A DNA stretch of 64,000 bases from Jaltomata sinuosa (lineage: Eukaryota > Streptophyta > Magnoliopsida > Solanales > Solanaceae), in the NCBI GenBank assembly GCA_003996215.1, contig QJPP01004107.1, positions 1 to 64,000 on the forward strand. Direction: 5' to 3'. Of the stretch, positions 22,584 to 33,652 are shown one piece after another. Each line of letters opens with the position of its first letter. Position 1 is the first letter of the stretch. Position numbers and translations under genes: made by a program. The notes below the pieces were generated by a model. That model was not told where the DNA came from and searched no databases. It worked only from the letters and a program-made list of their open reading frames with translations.

Positions 22584-23817
22584 TGATCTTAGGCGTATTT
22601 ATACACCTAAGTATCATTATCTATGCACATTTAGCTTAGTTTTGAGGATAACTTGATGTGCTATTGAGGTATATATATTTTTTATGTGTGTATTTGGTCA
22701 CTAAATTACATGTTTAAAGTGTTTAAGGTGCATTAGGAGCAAGTCAAGAGTCAAAATTATCAAATAGAGTTTAGACGAGAAAACTAGTGGTGCTAGCTTG
22801 AACCATGCGTATTCTAGTGTACTTTGATGAGCTCTATCATATTGAATGGACTAATGTATGTTATGAATTGATGTAGGAGACCATTGTAGGATCTGTGGAA
22901 GCTAAATCAAGCCTAAAAACAAGCCATAAGAAGTGGGGAATCAAGGAACAAGTGTACGAGGAGAAGAGAGGGAAAATCGGATGAATCCTCACCTTTTGGA
23001 GGGGGCCATGTGAAGAATCCCCCAAGGCAGGGGAGGAGGCCATGCCTTGCACACACCATCGCAATGGTCCACTGGTTTGGCCACGCGGACAGCCATGTGA
23101 TGCAACCCCCCCCCCCCCCAAAACGTCCAAAATCGGGTTTTTAACTTGATTTAAGTGGGGGCAAAGTTGTAAATGCATATGTATCTTATGGGGAAGCCTA
23201 TGGACTACATAAACACTATATAAGGAGTAATTATCCATATTTACACACATCTTTTGGAATATACACGAATTGGAGAGCAAAGGAGACATCAAGGAGCTCA
23301 AACTAGGGTTCATTGTTCTTTAACTTTTCGTTGTTTTAGTGTTACTTTATGAACTCATCTATGGATATTTTTTGTATGGCTATGAGTGGCTAAACACCCT
23401 CTTTCTAGGGTTGAGGCTACAACATAATTTCTTAGTTATGGTTTTATAGTTGGTTTATATGTTAATCAAGTCATGTGATTGTTCTTGCATTCTTGTTTTT
23501 ACTATTCTAAAGCATCATGAACTTTAGGATAAATCTAATTCTTGAAATGAATTGACTATAGGAGTGGAGGGATGGAATGAAGAATGTAGGGAGTGTGGAT
23601 CATGTCTTTAATTGGTAGATATAAATTTTAAAGGATGATTTGTGGTTAGGATAGCGATATACCTAAGCGCCCCACTTGGTTAATGAAAGGGGAAGATAGT
23701 TTAATGCATCGGAATTAAAGATTCACATCCCCTACTCAACGATGTAGTTATGAGATTAATTTGGGTAGATGACTTAGAGAATGACCATTCCCAAGTTGCA
23801 ATATCAACCCCATGGAT
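22584..23817 (+). repeat. Truncated 3-prime LTR of element C
   Basis: Matches the 5-prime LTR from its first base (TGATCTTAGGCG) to the phrase CCCCATGGAT at about 23817, corresponding to 15576; the last 300 bases of the LTR are missing and a LINE-type fragment follows directly. A run of twelve C at about 23107-23118 replaces a mixed C/T tract of the other copy. Confidence 0.85.
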
Positions 23818-24268
23818 TTCTACATATCCTTGAAGTTTACAACTGTGACAGTATTTAGGCAACATGTCATATTGAATATTAACTTTTTGTACTCTCCTTT
23901 CATTGGTTTTGTTTGTTAAGCACTTCCAATTCAACATATTTAGGAAGTTTAGCATCCAAGTCCACCTAGACTTTAACTTTTGCACAACTTGGATGAGTTC
24001 TGTTAATCTTAGCCATATTCAGGTGGATTGGCTTTTCCACAGTAGAGGTTAGAGAGAATAAAGATTGTTTAACAAAAGAGGTAGGTAGTAGATCAGGAAA
24101 GGATATCTAAGTCATTTCTTGTGTTGTCTCTTCATCTATTTTAAACTAGGCATAATATATAAGAGGCCTCATTTTATATGTTGTGCCATGTCTCGTTGTC
24201 ATATAGTAAGCAATTTTAGATAGAATGTTTACAAAATCTTCCATCAAACTGTACCTCATCAGGATATG
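23818..24268 (-). pseudogene. Fragment E of a LINE-type ORF1 protein (DUF4283 plus CCHC_4 zinc knuckle)
   Basis: On the minus strand, 24255 to 23990 gives MEDFVNILSKIAYYMTTRHG and KMRPLIYYA, then ISFPDLLPTSFVKQSLFSL and KPIHLNMAKINRTHPSCAKV, the nucleic-acid-binding DUF4283 style of plant LINE ORF1 proteins. After a one-base frameshift near 23940 comes KVNIQYDMLPKYCHSCKLQG, the start of a CCHC_4 knuckle, cut off at about 23818 where the Athila LTR begins. Three in-frame TAG codons are present. There is no start, no end and no reverse transcriptase, so it is a bare fragment. Confidence 0.75.
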
Positions 24269-26436
24269 TGTAACACCCCAGAACTTCTAAGCCTAGACTC
24301 AGCTCAGAAAACCAAAAAAAAAAAAAAATCCAACTGTCAGCCGGAATCATGAGTCAGTTCAACAACCCATGGAAGTTTCCATGAGTCGTGGACTGGACCC
24401 GTGGGATCAAATAAAAAGCTTGGAGATTTCTCTAAGAACCACGATTGGGTTCTACGGCCCGTGGAAGGATCCACGAGTCGTGAACCCAAGTTGTGGAACA
24501 AAACCTGAGGCTTGACTTGCCTCTGAGAACCACTATTGGTTTCTATGACCCGTGGAAGGATCCACGAGTTGTGAACCCAAGTCGTGGAACCAATTCTAGT
24601 AGCTCAGAATCGAAGGTCAATAACCAGCTAGGATCCACGAGTGGGATCCATAACCCGTGGAAGTTTTCACGAGTCATTGACCACACTCGTAGGACCCAAC
24701 TCCAGTAGCCAAGATTTTCAGAATCAGGAACCACGACAGGATTCAACGAGCCATGGAAGTTTCCACGAGTCGTGGTTCCCACCCGTGAAACCTGAGTCGC
24801 GAATTTCAGCAATTTCCTTTTAATTTTCCCAGGGGTATTCCAGACTTTTCCAACCTTTTTTAAAGCCTAAGCTACGTTGTTTTGGCTATTCTAAGCCTAG
24901 TTTATTAGTAAAAAACTACATAAAATACCTATTCTTCTAAAATCATCAGACTTGGAAAGAAAAAGGGAGAAAAGAGGCAACAGTTTTCCTCAAGAACAAT
25001 CAGGAGGTTTCTTCAAGCTCAGCCCCAAGAATCCAAGGAATTTCTCCGTAGATTCTCCAACAGGTATGTGGGATTTCATCAATGGGTTCCTTTCACCCAT
25101 TGAGTCCTTAGTTTCAGTCAGTTCTTCAGTTCTCCATGAATTTGTTTAGACCTAGGGTTTTTACATCTTAGGGATTCATTGTAATTCAAATTCTACTACT
25201 TATATTGGTATTTATTTCATGTTTCTTTGAGAGTTAGTATAGTCACATGTTCAGGACTCAGAAACCCTAGCATGTCTAAATTTCAGTATTCATAAATTAT
25301 ACTTGCTAGGCAGACAATTCAGATAATCATGCTTTATTATTAGAATGCCATCAGTTTCAGTATATATATATATATATACACATACACATATATATGCATT
25401 CTCAGATAATTGTCAGTATTTGATCTATCCAGTGTTTCAGCTTGCATTTCATTGCTTACTTTTTTATTGGGAGTAGACTTAGTACCGAGTAGATGATGGG
25501 ATAAAGGCTTAGCTGTCAGATCAGGCTAAGACCTTTAGTAGTAGTCCCCCAATCCCAGAACTACGGCGCCACCGTAGGTGTAAAGAGTGGTCAGCTGTCA
25601 GGTTAGGCATCACACCTCTGTCCCTTGGGGATATCACTTAGTGGATCCACGTCAGACTTGTTTGTACCCTTGGCAAGGTATGAATACCCTTCCATCCATG
25701 GTTACAGGTTGGCCCCATAGTTAGCTCAGCTTGGGCTATGTCGGTTGACAGTATCTCCCACATTCAAATTCATATTGCATTGACCATGTACTCAGTATCT
25801 ATTTCAGTATTCAGTTCACCATATTATATATTCATGTTAATACTTGGTCATTGTATCCAGTTTAGCTTTCAATATATGCTTTAGTATGTATATCTATGTT
25901 TAGTTTCTATGTTGTTCAGTTTAGCGCATATCCCGCATGCTCAGTACATTCAAAGTAGTGACACATACTTTTGTGCTACATCATTTTATGATGTAGGTTC
26001 CGGCACTTAGCATCCAGACCGCGCTTAGATCGACTTCCAGTCCTTACTCAGCAGCTTCAGTGGTGAGTCCTCATAGTTTGAGGATGATAGACATGCTTTA
26101 TCTTTCATCTTTTACTTTTCAGTTTTAGATTATTAGAGTTAGCTGGGGGCATATCCCAATAACTCACATTAGCTAGAGGCTTTCAGACATAGACTAGATT
26201 CAGCTATTGAGTTGTTAGTATTGTTTTCAGTCATTGCTATACTCTATATATATTTATATATATTCAGACATGTTTTGGGCTCTATCCCACTCCAGATATT
26301 TACTTGTTTTTCAGCTTCCGCACAGTATATGTTTTTAACTGAAATTGTCTAGATATGACAGACCATGGGTTAGCTTGGGGTCACTTGTGACACTAAGCAC
26401 GGTGTTACATCTAGGGGGTAGCCTCGAGGAATGACA
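24269..26436 (+). repeat. 5-prime LTR of element F, 2.2 kb
   Basis: Begins TGTAACACCCCAGAAC and ends GGAATGACA. Between 24340 and 24795 lies an array of CCACGAGTCGTG-like palindromes alternating with TTCTACGGCCCGTGG; a unit of about 110 bases is visible twice (24437 and 24529). A CAG-GTATGTGGG donor-like site is at 25061-25070. A TA microsatellite lies at 25361-25378. GAACTACGGCGCCACCGTAG near 25558 is the conserved LTR phrase. Confidence 0.92.
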
Positions 26437-26440
26437 CACT

Positions 26441-26452
26441 TGGTATCAGAGC
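26441..26452 (+). other. Primer binding site, initiator-Met tRNA type (element F)
   Basis: TGGTATCAGAGC is a perfect match to the initiator-Met primer site, four bases after the LTR end at 26436. Confidence 0.93.
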
Positions 26453-26600
26453 ATAAGGTTCAAGTGTCTTGGGGTGTCTGAAAGCCGCGTCGAGTAGAGT
26501 CTTCTTCATGGGTGTGAAGCACGCCACACTTATGGGGGAGAAGCTATGAGATGTCATTAGGAACAACTTCCCTTCTTTCCTTTCCAGCTAATCCTATTGA

Positions 26601-26732
26601 GTGTGAACTCTATTTTAATCTCCTTCTAACTCATGCTCTACACGTTTCAAAAAGATACCTCACAGAGTGTGAACTCTATTTTAATCTCGTTTTAACTCAT
26701 GCTCTACGCATTTCAAAAAGATACCTCCCAGA
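26601..26732 (+). repeat. 66-bp tandem duplication in the leader of element F
   Basis: GTGTGAACTCTATTTTAATC begins at 26601 and again at 26667. The unit is 66 bases and spans the region up to the expected gag start; element J has a single copy of the same leader. The duplication creates a short in-frame peptide run but no known domain. Confidence 0.9.
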
Positions 26733-27868
26733 AGAGCTAACGCAAGGAATCAGCCAGCACCAGCAGACCCTCTGAATGAGCAATCACTCATGCCGAATTC
26801 AGGGCTGCTTTTCAGGTGCTTGCTTAGGACATGATCTCTCAAGTTAATCAGCAGGCTATGGTACCAGCTCCACCTCAGACCAACTCTGCCACAGCTAGAA
26901 TCTGTGACTTCACTCGGATGAACCCTCTAAAGTTTCATGGGTCCAAGTCAGAAGAGGATCCATAAGAGTTTCTTGATGACATTCAGAAGGTGACAGATAT
27001 TATAGGTGTCACTTCTGTCGAGAGTGCAGATTTAGCTACCTATCAATTCATGGGAGTGGCTTATACTTGGTATCAGTAGTGGAAGGAGTCTCGTTATGCA
27101 AATGTAGGTCCAGTGGATTAGAACCAGTTCAAGACTGCATTTTTGGAAAGGTTCTTCCCAATTGAACTTAGGGAAGCCAAGGTCCAAGAGTTCATCAACT
27201 TGAAGTAGAATGACATGAGTGTGAAGGAGTATGCACTCAATTTTACTCAGTTGTCCAAGTATGCTCCGGCAATAGTAGCTGACTCCAAAGCTCGCATGAG
27301 TAAGTTCATATCTGGTGTTTCTGATGATGTGGTCAAGGAGTGCAAGACTATTATGTTGATTAAGGAGATGGACATCTGTAGGTTGGTTACTTATGCTCAG
27401 CAGATCGAGGAGGAGAAAATCAAAAATAGGGGAGGATACAGTAAGAGAGCTAGAACAGGTGACTTCAACTACTCTCAGTAGAGGTCAGAGGGTGGACATT
27501 GCTCTTAGTTCTGTCAGAAATCTTCAGCTCTAGCTCCATCTTCTGCTAGTGCCCTAGCGCCTAAGTTCAGACAGGATCAACGAGATAGAGCGCCAGGCTC
27601 TAAGTCCCAAGGTACAGTTACTAGCAGGCGCACTCATGCAAATTGCAAGAAGTGTGGTAGAAACCACCAGTGTGAGTGTATGGCAGGTAGTGGAAATTCC
27701 TTTGGGTGTGGCAAGCTAGGACACAGGATGAGAGATTATCCTGTAGCTTCTTAGAAGGGCAAGGATGTTCGCCCACAGAATCAAGCCAGTTCTACAGCAG
27801 CTCTAGTGGGTCGCCCCACTCAACAGGGTGCCTCATCTGGTACCGGTGGTGGTCAGCATTAGAATAGG
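26721..27868 (+). pseudogene. gag of element F, broken
   Basis: The expected start codon at 26721 reads ATA (PPRRANARNQ follows), so initiation is lost. A frameshift near 26780 is followed by the gag core (FTRMNPLKFHGSKSEEDP, then FLDDIQKVTDIIGV, then VKEYALNFTQLSKYAPA). In-frame stops at about 26826, 26964, 27077, 27119 and 27207 fit CAG, CAA or TGG turned into stops; more occur at 27479, 27506 and 27752. The knuckle region near 27643-27745 reads C-KK-C-GRN-H-QCE-C and a second decayed one (FGCGKLGHRMRDYP). Order and motifs match gag of B and J. Confidence 0.85.
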
Positions 27869-29368
27869 TTGTATGCCCTTCAGACACAACAGGACCAGAA
27901 GAATTCTCCCGATATGGTCACGGGTATGTTACAAGTATTCCATTTAGATGTTTATGCATTGTTAGACCCAGGGGCTACACTTTTCTTTATGACTCCTTAT
28001 ATAGCAATAAATTTTGGTATCAGCCTAGAAATCCTCCCAGAACCCTTCTCAGTCTCTACTCCAGTTGGTGACCCAGTTATAGCTAGACGGGAATACAGAA
28101 ATTAACCTGTCAGAGTTTCCTTGAAAGTCACCTCAGCCGATCTTGTAGAGTTAGAAATAACTGACTTCAATATTATTCTAGGCATGGATTGGTTACATTC
28201 TTGTTATGCCTCAGTTGATTATAGAACTAGGATCGTTCGGTTTCGATTCCCAAATGATTCAGTCTTAGAATGGAAGGGTAGAACCTCAGTGCATGTAGGT
28301 CAATTCATCTCTTACCTTATGGCCAGAAAAATAATTTCCAAAGGGTATATCTACCATCTTGTTTGGGTTAAGGATTCAAACTCCGAGACCCCAACTCTTG
28401 AGTCAGTTCCAGTGGTGAATGAATTCCCAGAAGTGTTTCCAGAAGATATTCCTAGAGTTCCTCCTGAATGGGAAATCAACTTTGGAATAAATCTCTTTTC
28501 AGATACCCAGCCTATTTCGATTCCTCTTTACAGAATGGCTCCAGCTAAGCTTAAAGAACTGAAAGAACAGTTGAAAGACCTTCTAGATAAGGGCTTAATC
28601 AGACCCAACATCTCTCTATGGGGTGCTCCAGTGCTCTTTATGCATAAGAAAGACGGTTCTCTCAGGATGTGCATTGACTATCGTCAGTTGAACAAGGTCA
28701 CAATAAAGAATAAATAGTTCATCCCTAGGATTGATGACTTTTTTGACCAACTTCAAGGTGGTAGTTGATTCCCTAAGATAGACCTCATATCCGGCTATCA
28801 TCAGCTCAGTCAGAGATAGTGACATCCCGAAGACAACCTTCAGAACTCAGTATGGTCACTATGAATTTATAGTTATGTCTTTTGGACTAACCAATGCTCC
28901 TGCAGCTTTCATGGACTTAATGAACAGGGTGTTCAGACAGTATTTGGACTTGTTTGTCATTTTCTTCATGGATGATATCCTTGATTATTCTTGAAATAAG
29001 GAGGAACATGTGAATCATCTGAGGGTCATTCTGCAGACTCTCAATGACCGCCAGTTATTCGCCAAGTTCAATAAGTGTGAGTTCTTGTTGAAATAAGTTT
29101 CTTTTCTTGGTCATGTGGTGTTTAGTGAAGGCATCCGAGTTGATTCTCAGAAAATTAAGGCAGTAAAGAACTGGCCCAGACCCACCTCTCTGATAGACAT
29201 CAGGAGTTTCTTGGGTTTGGCTGGTTATTACAGGAGGTTTGTTAAAGGACTTTCATCCATAGCTTCCCCATTGACCAAGTTGACTCAAAAGAAGGTCAAG
29301 TTTCCGTGGTCAGATGAGTGTGAGAAAAGCTTCTTAGAACTGAATACCAGGTTGACTACAGCCCCATT
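27869..29368 (+). pseudogene. Protease and reverse transcriptase of element F, broken
   Basis: Protease: ALLDPGATLFF near 27956-27988 and IILGMDWLHSCYASVD. RT: FPEVFPEDIPRVPPEWE linker, GAPVLFMHKKDGSLRMCIDY, then after TAG at 28715 RIDDFFDQLQGGS, a frameshift near 28810, RTQYGHYEFIVMSFGLTNAP and the catalytic box as F-M-D-D at 28965-28976. The thumb/connection part FLGHVVFSEGIRVDSQKIKA and IRSFLGLAGYYRRFVKGL ends at about 29368, where another frameshift precedes RNase H. TGA at about 28768 and 28994 add to the damage. Confidence 0.88.
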
Positions 29369-31325
29369 TTGACTCTACTAGAGAGTTCAAACGGCTACGT
29401 AGTTTATTATGATGCATCTAGGGTCGGCTTGGGTTGTGTTTTGATGCAGCAGGGTAAGGTCATAGCTTATGCTTCCAGGCAGCTTAAGATTCATGAGAAG
29501 AACTACCCAACTCATGACCTCAAGCTTGCAGTTGTTGTGTTTTCCCTAAGGATCTGGAGACATTACTTGTATGGTGTTCATGTTGATGTGTTCACAGATC
29601 ATAAGAGCCTTCAGTATATGTTCACCCAGAAAGAGTTGAATCTTTGTCAGAGAAGGTGGCTTGAGTTCCTCAAAGACTACGATATGAATGCGCTCTACCA
29701 TCCGGATAATGCCAATGTAGTGGTTGATGCCCTCAGTAAACTGTCCATGGGTAGTGTGTCACATGTTGAGGAAAAGAGGAAAGAATTAGCCTGAGATGTT
29801 TACAAGCTTGCTTGTTTAGGAGTTTGCCTTATGGACATGACAGAAGATGGTGTGATAGTACAGAATGGGTCAGAATCTTCATTAGTAGCGGATGTTAAAG
29901 AGAAATAGGACAGTGACCCCATGTTACTTCAGTTGAAAGGTGCAGTTCGTCAGCAGAGAGTAGAGATTTTCTCCTAAGGGGGAGATGGTGTGCTTTACTA
30001 CTAGGGTTATTTATGTGTACCTAAAATGGGTGAGATGAGGCAGCAAATCCTTACAGAAGCCCATAATTCTAGATATTCTATTCATCCCAGTGCAACTAAG
30101 ATGTATCATGATATATGGAAGGTCTATTGGTGGAACGGCATGAAGAGGGACATTGCATATTTTGTAGCTAAGTGTCCCAACTGTCATCAAGTGAAGATAG
30201 AACATCAAAAACCAGGAGGTGTGACTTAAGATAATAGCATTCCTACTTGGAAATAGGAAGTGATCAACATGGATTTCATTACGGGTTTACCTCTACACGT
30301 AGGCAGCATGACTCCATTTGGGTGATAGTGGACAGAGTTACTAAGTCAGCTCACTTCTTGGCTATCAAGACTACAGATTCAGCGGAGGACTATGCCAAAC
30401 TCTACATCAGCGAGATAGTCAGCTTGCATGGGGTTCCCTTATCTATCATCTCAGATAAGGGTCCTCAGTTTACATCTCATTTTTGGAGATCATTTCAGAA
30501 AGGTCTTGGTACGCAGGTGAATCTTAGCACATCGTTTCATTTGCAGATGGATGGTCAGGAAGAGCATACCATTCATATCTTAGAGGACATGTTGAGAGCT
30601 TGCGTGATCGATTTCAAGGGTATTTGGGATGATCACCTACCTCTCATAGAGTTTGCCTATAATAATATTTTCCACTACAGTATTTAGATGGCCCCATATG
30701 AAGCACTCTATGGGTGTAGATGTAGGTCTCCGGTTGGTTGGTTTAAAGTAGGTGAAGCAGCCTTGGTTGGGCCAGATTCAGTTCATGAGGCTATGGAGAA
30801 AGTTTAGTTCATCAGAGAAAGATTGAAAATTGCTCATAGTCATCAAAAGTCCTATGCAGATGTGAGAAGAAGGGACTTAGAGTTTTAGATCGATGATTGG
30901 GTCTTCCTAAAACCGTCACCCATGAAGGGGGTGATGAGATTTGGCAAGAAAGGAAAGCTCATTCCTAGGTATGTAGGTCCTTACAAAATCTTAAAAAGGA
31001 TTGGTAATATGGCTTATGAGTTAGAGTTGCCAACAGAACTAGCAACGGTTTATCCAGTCTTTCACATTTCTTTGTTGAAGAATTGTGTGAGTGATCCGGC
31101 ATCGATAGTGCCTTTAGAGAGTGTGGTTGTGAAGGATAGACTCACCTATGAGGAGGTTCCAGTTGAGATTCTTGACCATCAAGTTCATAGGTTGAAAATA
31201 AGGAAGTTGCTTCAGTGAAGGTCTTGTGGAGGAATCAGTCCGTAGAGGGAGCTACTTGGGAAGCAGAAGCAGCCATGATGGTCAAGTACCCTCACCTCTC
31301 TCCCTCTGACTCAACTTTAGCTTGA
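29369..31325 (+). pseudogene. RNase H, integrase and chromodomain of element F, broken
   Basis: RNase H: YYDASRVGLGCVLMQQGKV, IHEKNYPTHDLKLA, DHKSLQYMFTQKELN. Integrase: zinc-binding H-x-H pair near 30062-30090 and intact C-PN-C at 30174-30185; triad Asp 30272, Asp 30454, Glu 30562 (35 residues between the last two) all kept. Frameshifts lie near 30290 and at 31200, the latter inside the chromodomain (HRLK, then in a new frame ASVKVLWRNQSVEGATWEAE). Stops at about 29792, 29908, 29977 and 30688 include several CAG/CAA-to-stop changes. Natural TGA at 31323-31325. Confidence 0.88.
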
Positions 31326-31537
31326 GGTAATAAATCCTCTCCAATTTCTGAGTTTACTCTAATGTACTTAAGTCTCAGTATCATATTCCCTCAACTATTC
31401 TTGCATTTCAGCATATTTTCATACTCATGGGACTCAGTTCAGTTAGATATCAGTTTCTAATACTCATTTTGTAGGGATTTCAACTCTTTTCCTCCACACT
31501 CAGCTTTATTAGTCTTTATTCGAGGATGAATGATCCC

Positions 31538-31548
31538 AAGGGGGAGAT
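31538..31548 (+). other. Polypurine tract of element F
   Basis: AAGGGGGAGAT lies two bases before the 3-prime LTR start at 31551, after the same TCCC context as in element B. Confidence 0.85.
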
Positions 31549-31550
31549 AT

Positions 31551-33652
31551 TGTAACACCCCAGAACTTCCAAGCTTAGACTCAGCTCAGAAAACCAGAAA
31601 GAAAATAATTTTTCCAATTGTCAGCAGAAATCACGAGTCGATTCCATGACCCATGGAAGTTTCCACGAGTCATGAACTTGACCCGTGGGATCAAATTAGA
31701 AGCATGGAGATTCCTCTAAGAACCATGATTGGATTCTATCGCCCGTAGAAAGATCCACGTGTACTGAACCCAAGTTGTAGAACCAGACCTGAGGCTTGAC
31801 TTGCCTCTGAGAACCACGATTGGGTTCTACGGCCCGTGAAAGGATCCACGAGTCGTGAACCCAAGTTGTGGAACTAATTCTAGTAGCCTAAACCCGAGGG
31901 TCAACAGCCAGCCAGGATCCATGAGTGGGATCCACGACCCGTTGAAGTTTTGAGTCGTGGACCACACTCATAGGACCAAATTCATGCAGCCAAGATTTTC
32001 AGACTCAAGAACCACGACAGGGCTCCATGAGCCATGGAAGTTTCCATGAGTCATGGTTCCCACCTGTGAAAGCTGATTCACAAATTTCAGCAGTTTTCTT
32101 TTAATTTTCCTAGATGTATTACAGACTTTTCCTACCTCTTTTAAAGCCTAATCTACGTCATTTTGGGTATTCTAAGCCTAGTTTATTAGTCAAAAACTAC
32201 CTAAAACACCTATTCTCCTAAAATCATCAGACTTAAAAAGAAAAAGGGAGAAAAGAGGCGACAGTTTTCCTCAAGAACAGTCAGGAGGTTTCTTCATGCT
32301 CAGCCCCAAGAATCCAAGGAATTTCTCCGTAGATTCTCAACAGGTATGTGGTATTTCATCAATGGGTTCCTTTCACCTATTGAGTCCCTAGTTTCAGCCA
32401 GTTCTTCAGTTCTCCATGAATTTGTTCAGGCCTAGGGTTCCTAAATCTTAAGGATTCATTGTAATTCAGATTCTACTTCTTATATTCGTATCTATTTCAT
32501 CTTTCTTGGAGAGTTAGTATAGTCACATGTTCAGGACTCAGAAACCCTAGAATGTCCAAAATTCAATATTCATAAATTATGCTTGCTAGGCAGACAATTC
32601 AGATAATCATGCTTCAGTATTAGAATGCCATCAGTTTCAGTATATATATATATATATATATGTGCATTCTCAGATAATTGTCAGTATTTGAGCTATGCAG
32701 TGTTTCAGCTTGCATTTCATTACTTACTTTTCCATTGGGAGTAGACTTAGTACCAAGCGGATGATGGGATGAAGGCTTAGCTGTCAGATCAGGATAAGAC
32801 CTTTACTAGTTATCCCCCAATCCCAGAACTACGGTGCCACCATTGGTGTAAAGAAGGGCCATCTATCAGGTTAGGCTGCACACCTCTATCCCTTGGGGAC
32901 ATCAGCTAGTGGATCCACGTCAGACTTATTTGTACCCTTAGCAAGGTATGAACACCCTTCCATCCAGGGTTACAGGTTGGCCCTATAGTTAGCTCAGCTT
33001 GGGGTATGTCGGTTAACAGTATCTCCTACATTCAGATTCATGTTGCATTGACCATGTACTCAGTATCTATTTCAGTATTCAGTTCAGCATATTATATATT
33101 CATGTTAGTACTTGGTCATTTTATCCAGTTTAGCTTTCAGTATATTCTTCAGTATGTATCTCTATGTTCAGTTTCTATGTTGTTTAGTTTAGCGTATATC
33201 CCGCATGCTCAGTACATTCAAAGTACCGACGCATACTTTTGTGCTACATTATTTTATGATGTAGGTTTAGGTGCTCTGCATCTAGACCGCGCTTAGATCT
33301 ACTTCCAGTCCTTACTAATCAGCTTCAGTGGTGAGTCCTTATAGTTCGAGTATTATAGACATGTTTTATCTTTCAGCTTTTACTTTTCAATTTCAGATTA
33401 TTAGAGTTAGTTGGGGGCATGTCCCAGCAACTCACATCAGCTAGAGACTTTCAGACATAGACTAGATTCATATATTGAGTTGTTAGTATTGTTTTCAGTC
33501 ATCACTATACTCTATATATATTCATATATTCGGACATGTTTTGGGCTCTTTCCCACTTCAGATATTGACTTGTTTTTTAGCTTCCGCATAGTATATGTTT
33601 TTAACTAAAATTGTCAAGATATGCCAGACCATGGGTTAGCTTGGGATCGCTT
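31551..33652 (+). repeat. 3-prime LTR of element F, last 70 bases missing
   Basis: Aligned with the 5-prime copy from TGTAACACCCCAGAACTTCC to ATGGGTTAGCTTGGGATCGC near 33650; beyond that the LTR end (TAGGGGGTAGCCTCG to TGACA) is absent. The donor-like CAG-GTATGTGG is kept at 32341-32349 and the TA microsatellite has a longer run at 32641-32660. Confidence 0.88.

Larger units (their letters stand above)
14340..23817 (+). mobile_element. Element C: Athila-type Ty3/Gypsy element without RT or integrase, interrupted by solo LTR D
   Basis: Order: 5-prime LTR (14340-15875), Asp-tRNA primer site, gag split by D, protease, then 2 kb of noncoding 3-prime sequence, polypurine tract and a truncated 3-prime LTR (22584-23817). 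The primer site type, the Athila gag style (LTLFxFSLLGEAKKWL) and the protease with LGASINLMPLSVF place it in the Athila lineage. The whole RT-RNase H-integrase block is absent between about 20430 and 20690, so the element depended on a relative for copying or was cut after insertion. The 3-prime LTR lacks its last 300 bases. Confidence 0.85.
24269..33652 (+). mobile_element. Element F: chromovirus (Tekay-like), complete domain order, 3-prime LTR clipped
   Basis: 5-prime LTR 24269-26436, PBS, gag, protease, RT, RNase H, integrase, chromodomain, polypurine tract, 3-prime LTR 31551-33652. The two LTRs share start and order of internal motifs, but the first 450 bases differ at roughly one position in ten by eye, so this is an old copy. 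The last 70 bases of the 3-prime LTR are missing, replaced by LTR fragment G, so no target duplication can be tested. Coding parts are closely similar in layout to element B and even more so to J. Confidence 0.9.

Noticed and set aside
20414..22586. Possible envelope-like gene in the 3-prime part of Athila element C
   Set aside because: Only short frames without signal-peptide plus transmembrane layout; some Athila elements carry such a gene, but nothing here supports it.
23100..23125. Homopolymer C runs (also near 58268 and 58815) as a structural signal
   Set aside because: Likely slippage or assembly noise in C-rich LTR sequence; the partner LTR has a mixed tract.
25361..25400. TA microsatellite as promoter of element F
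   Set aside because: It lies well downstream of the expected transcription start, expands in the other copy and looks like simple-sequence drift.
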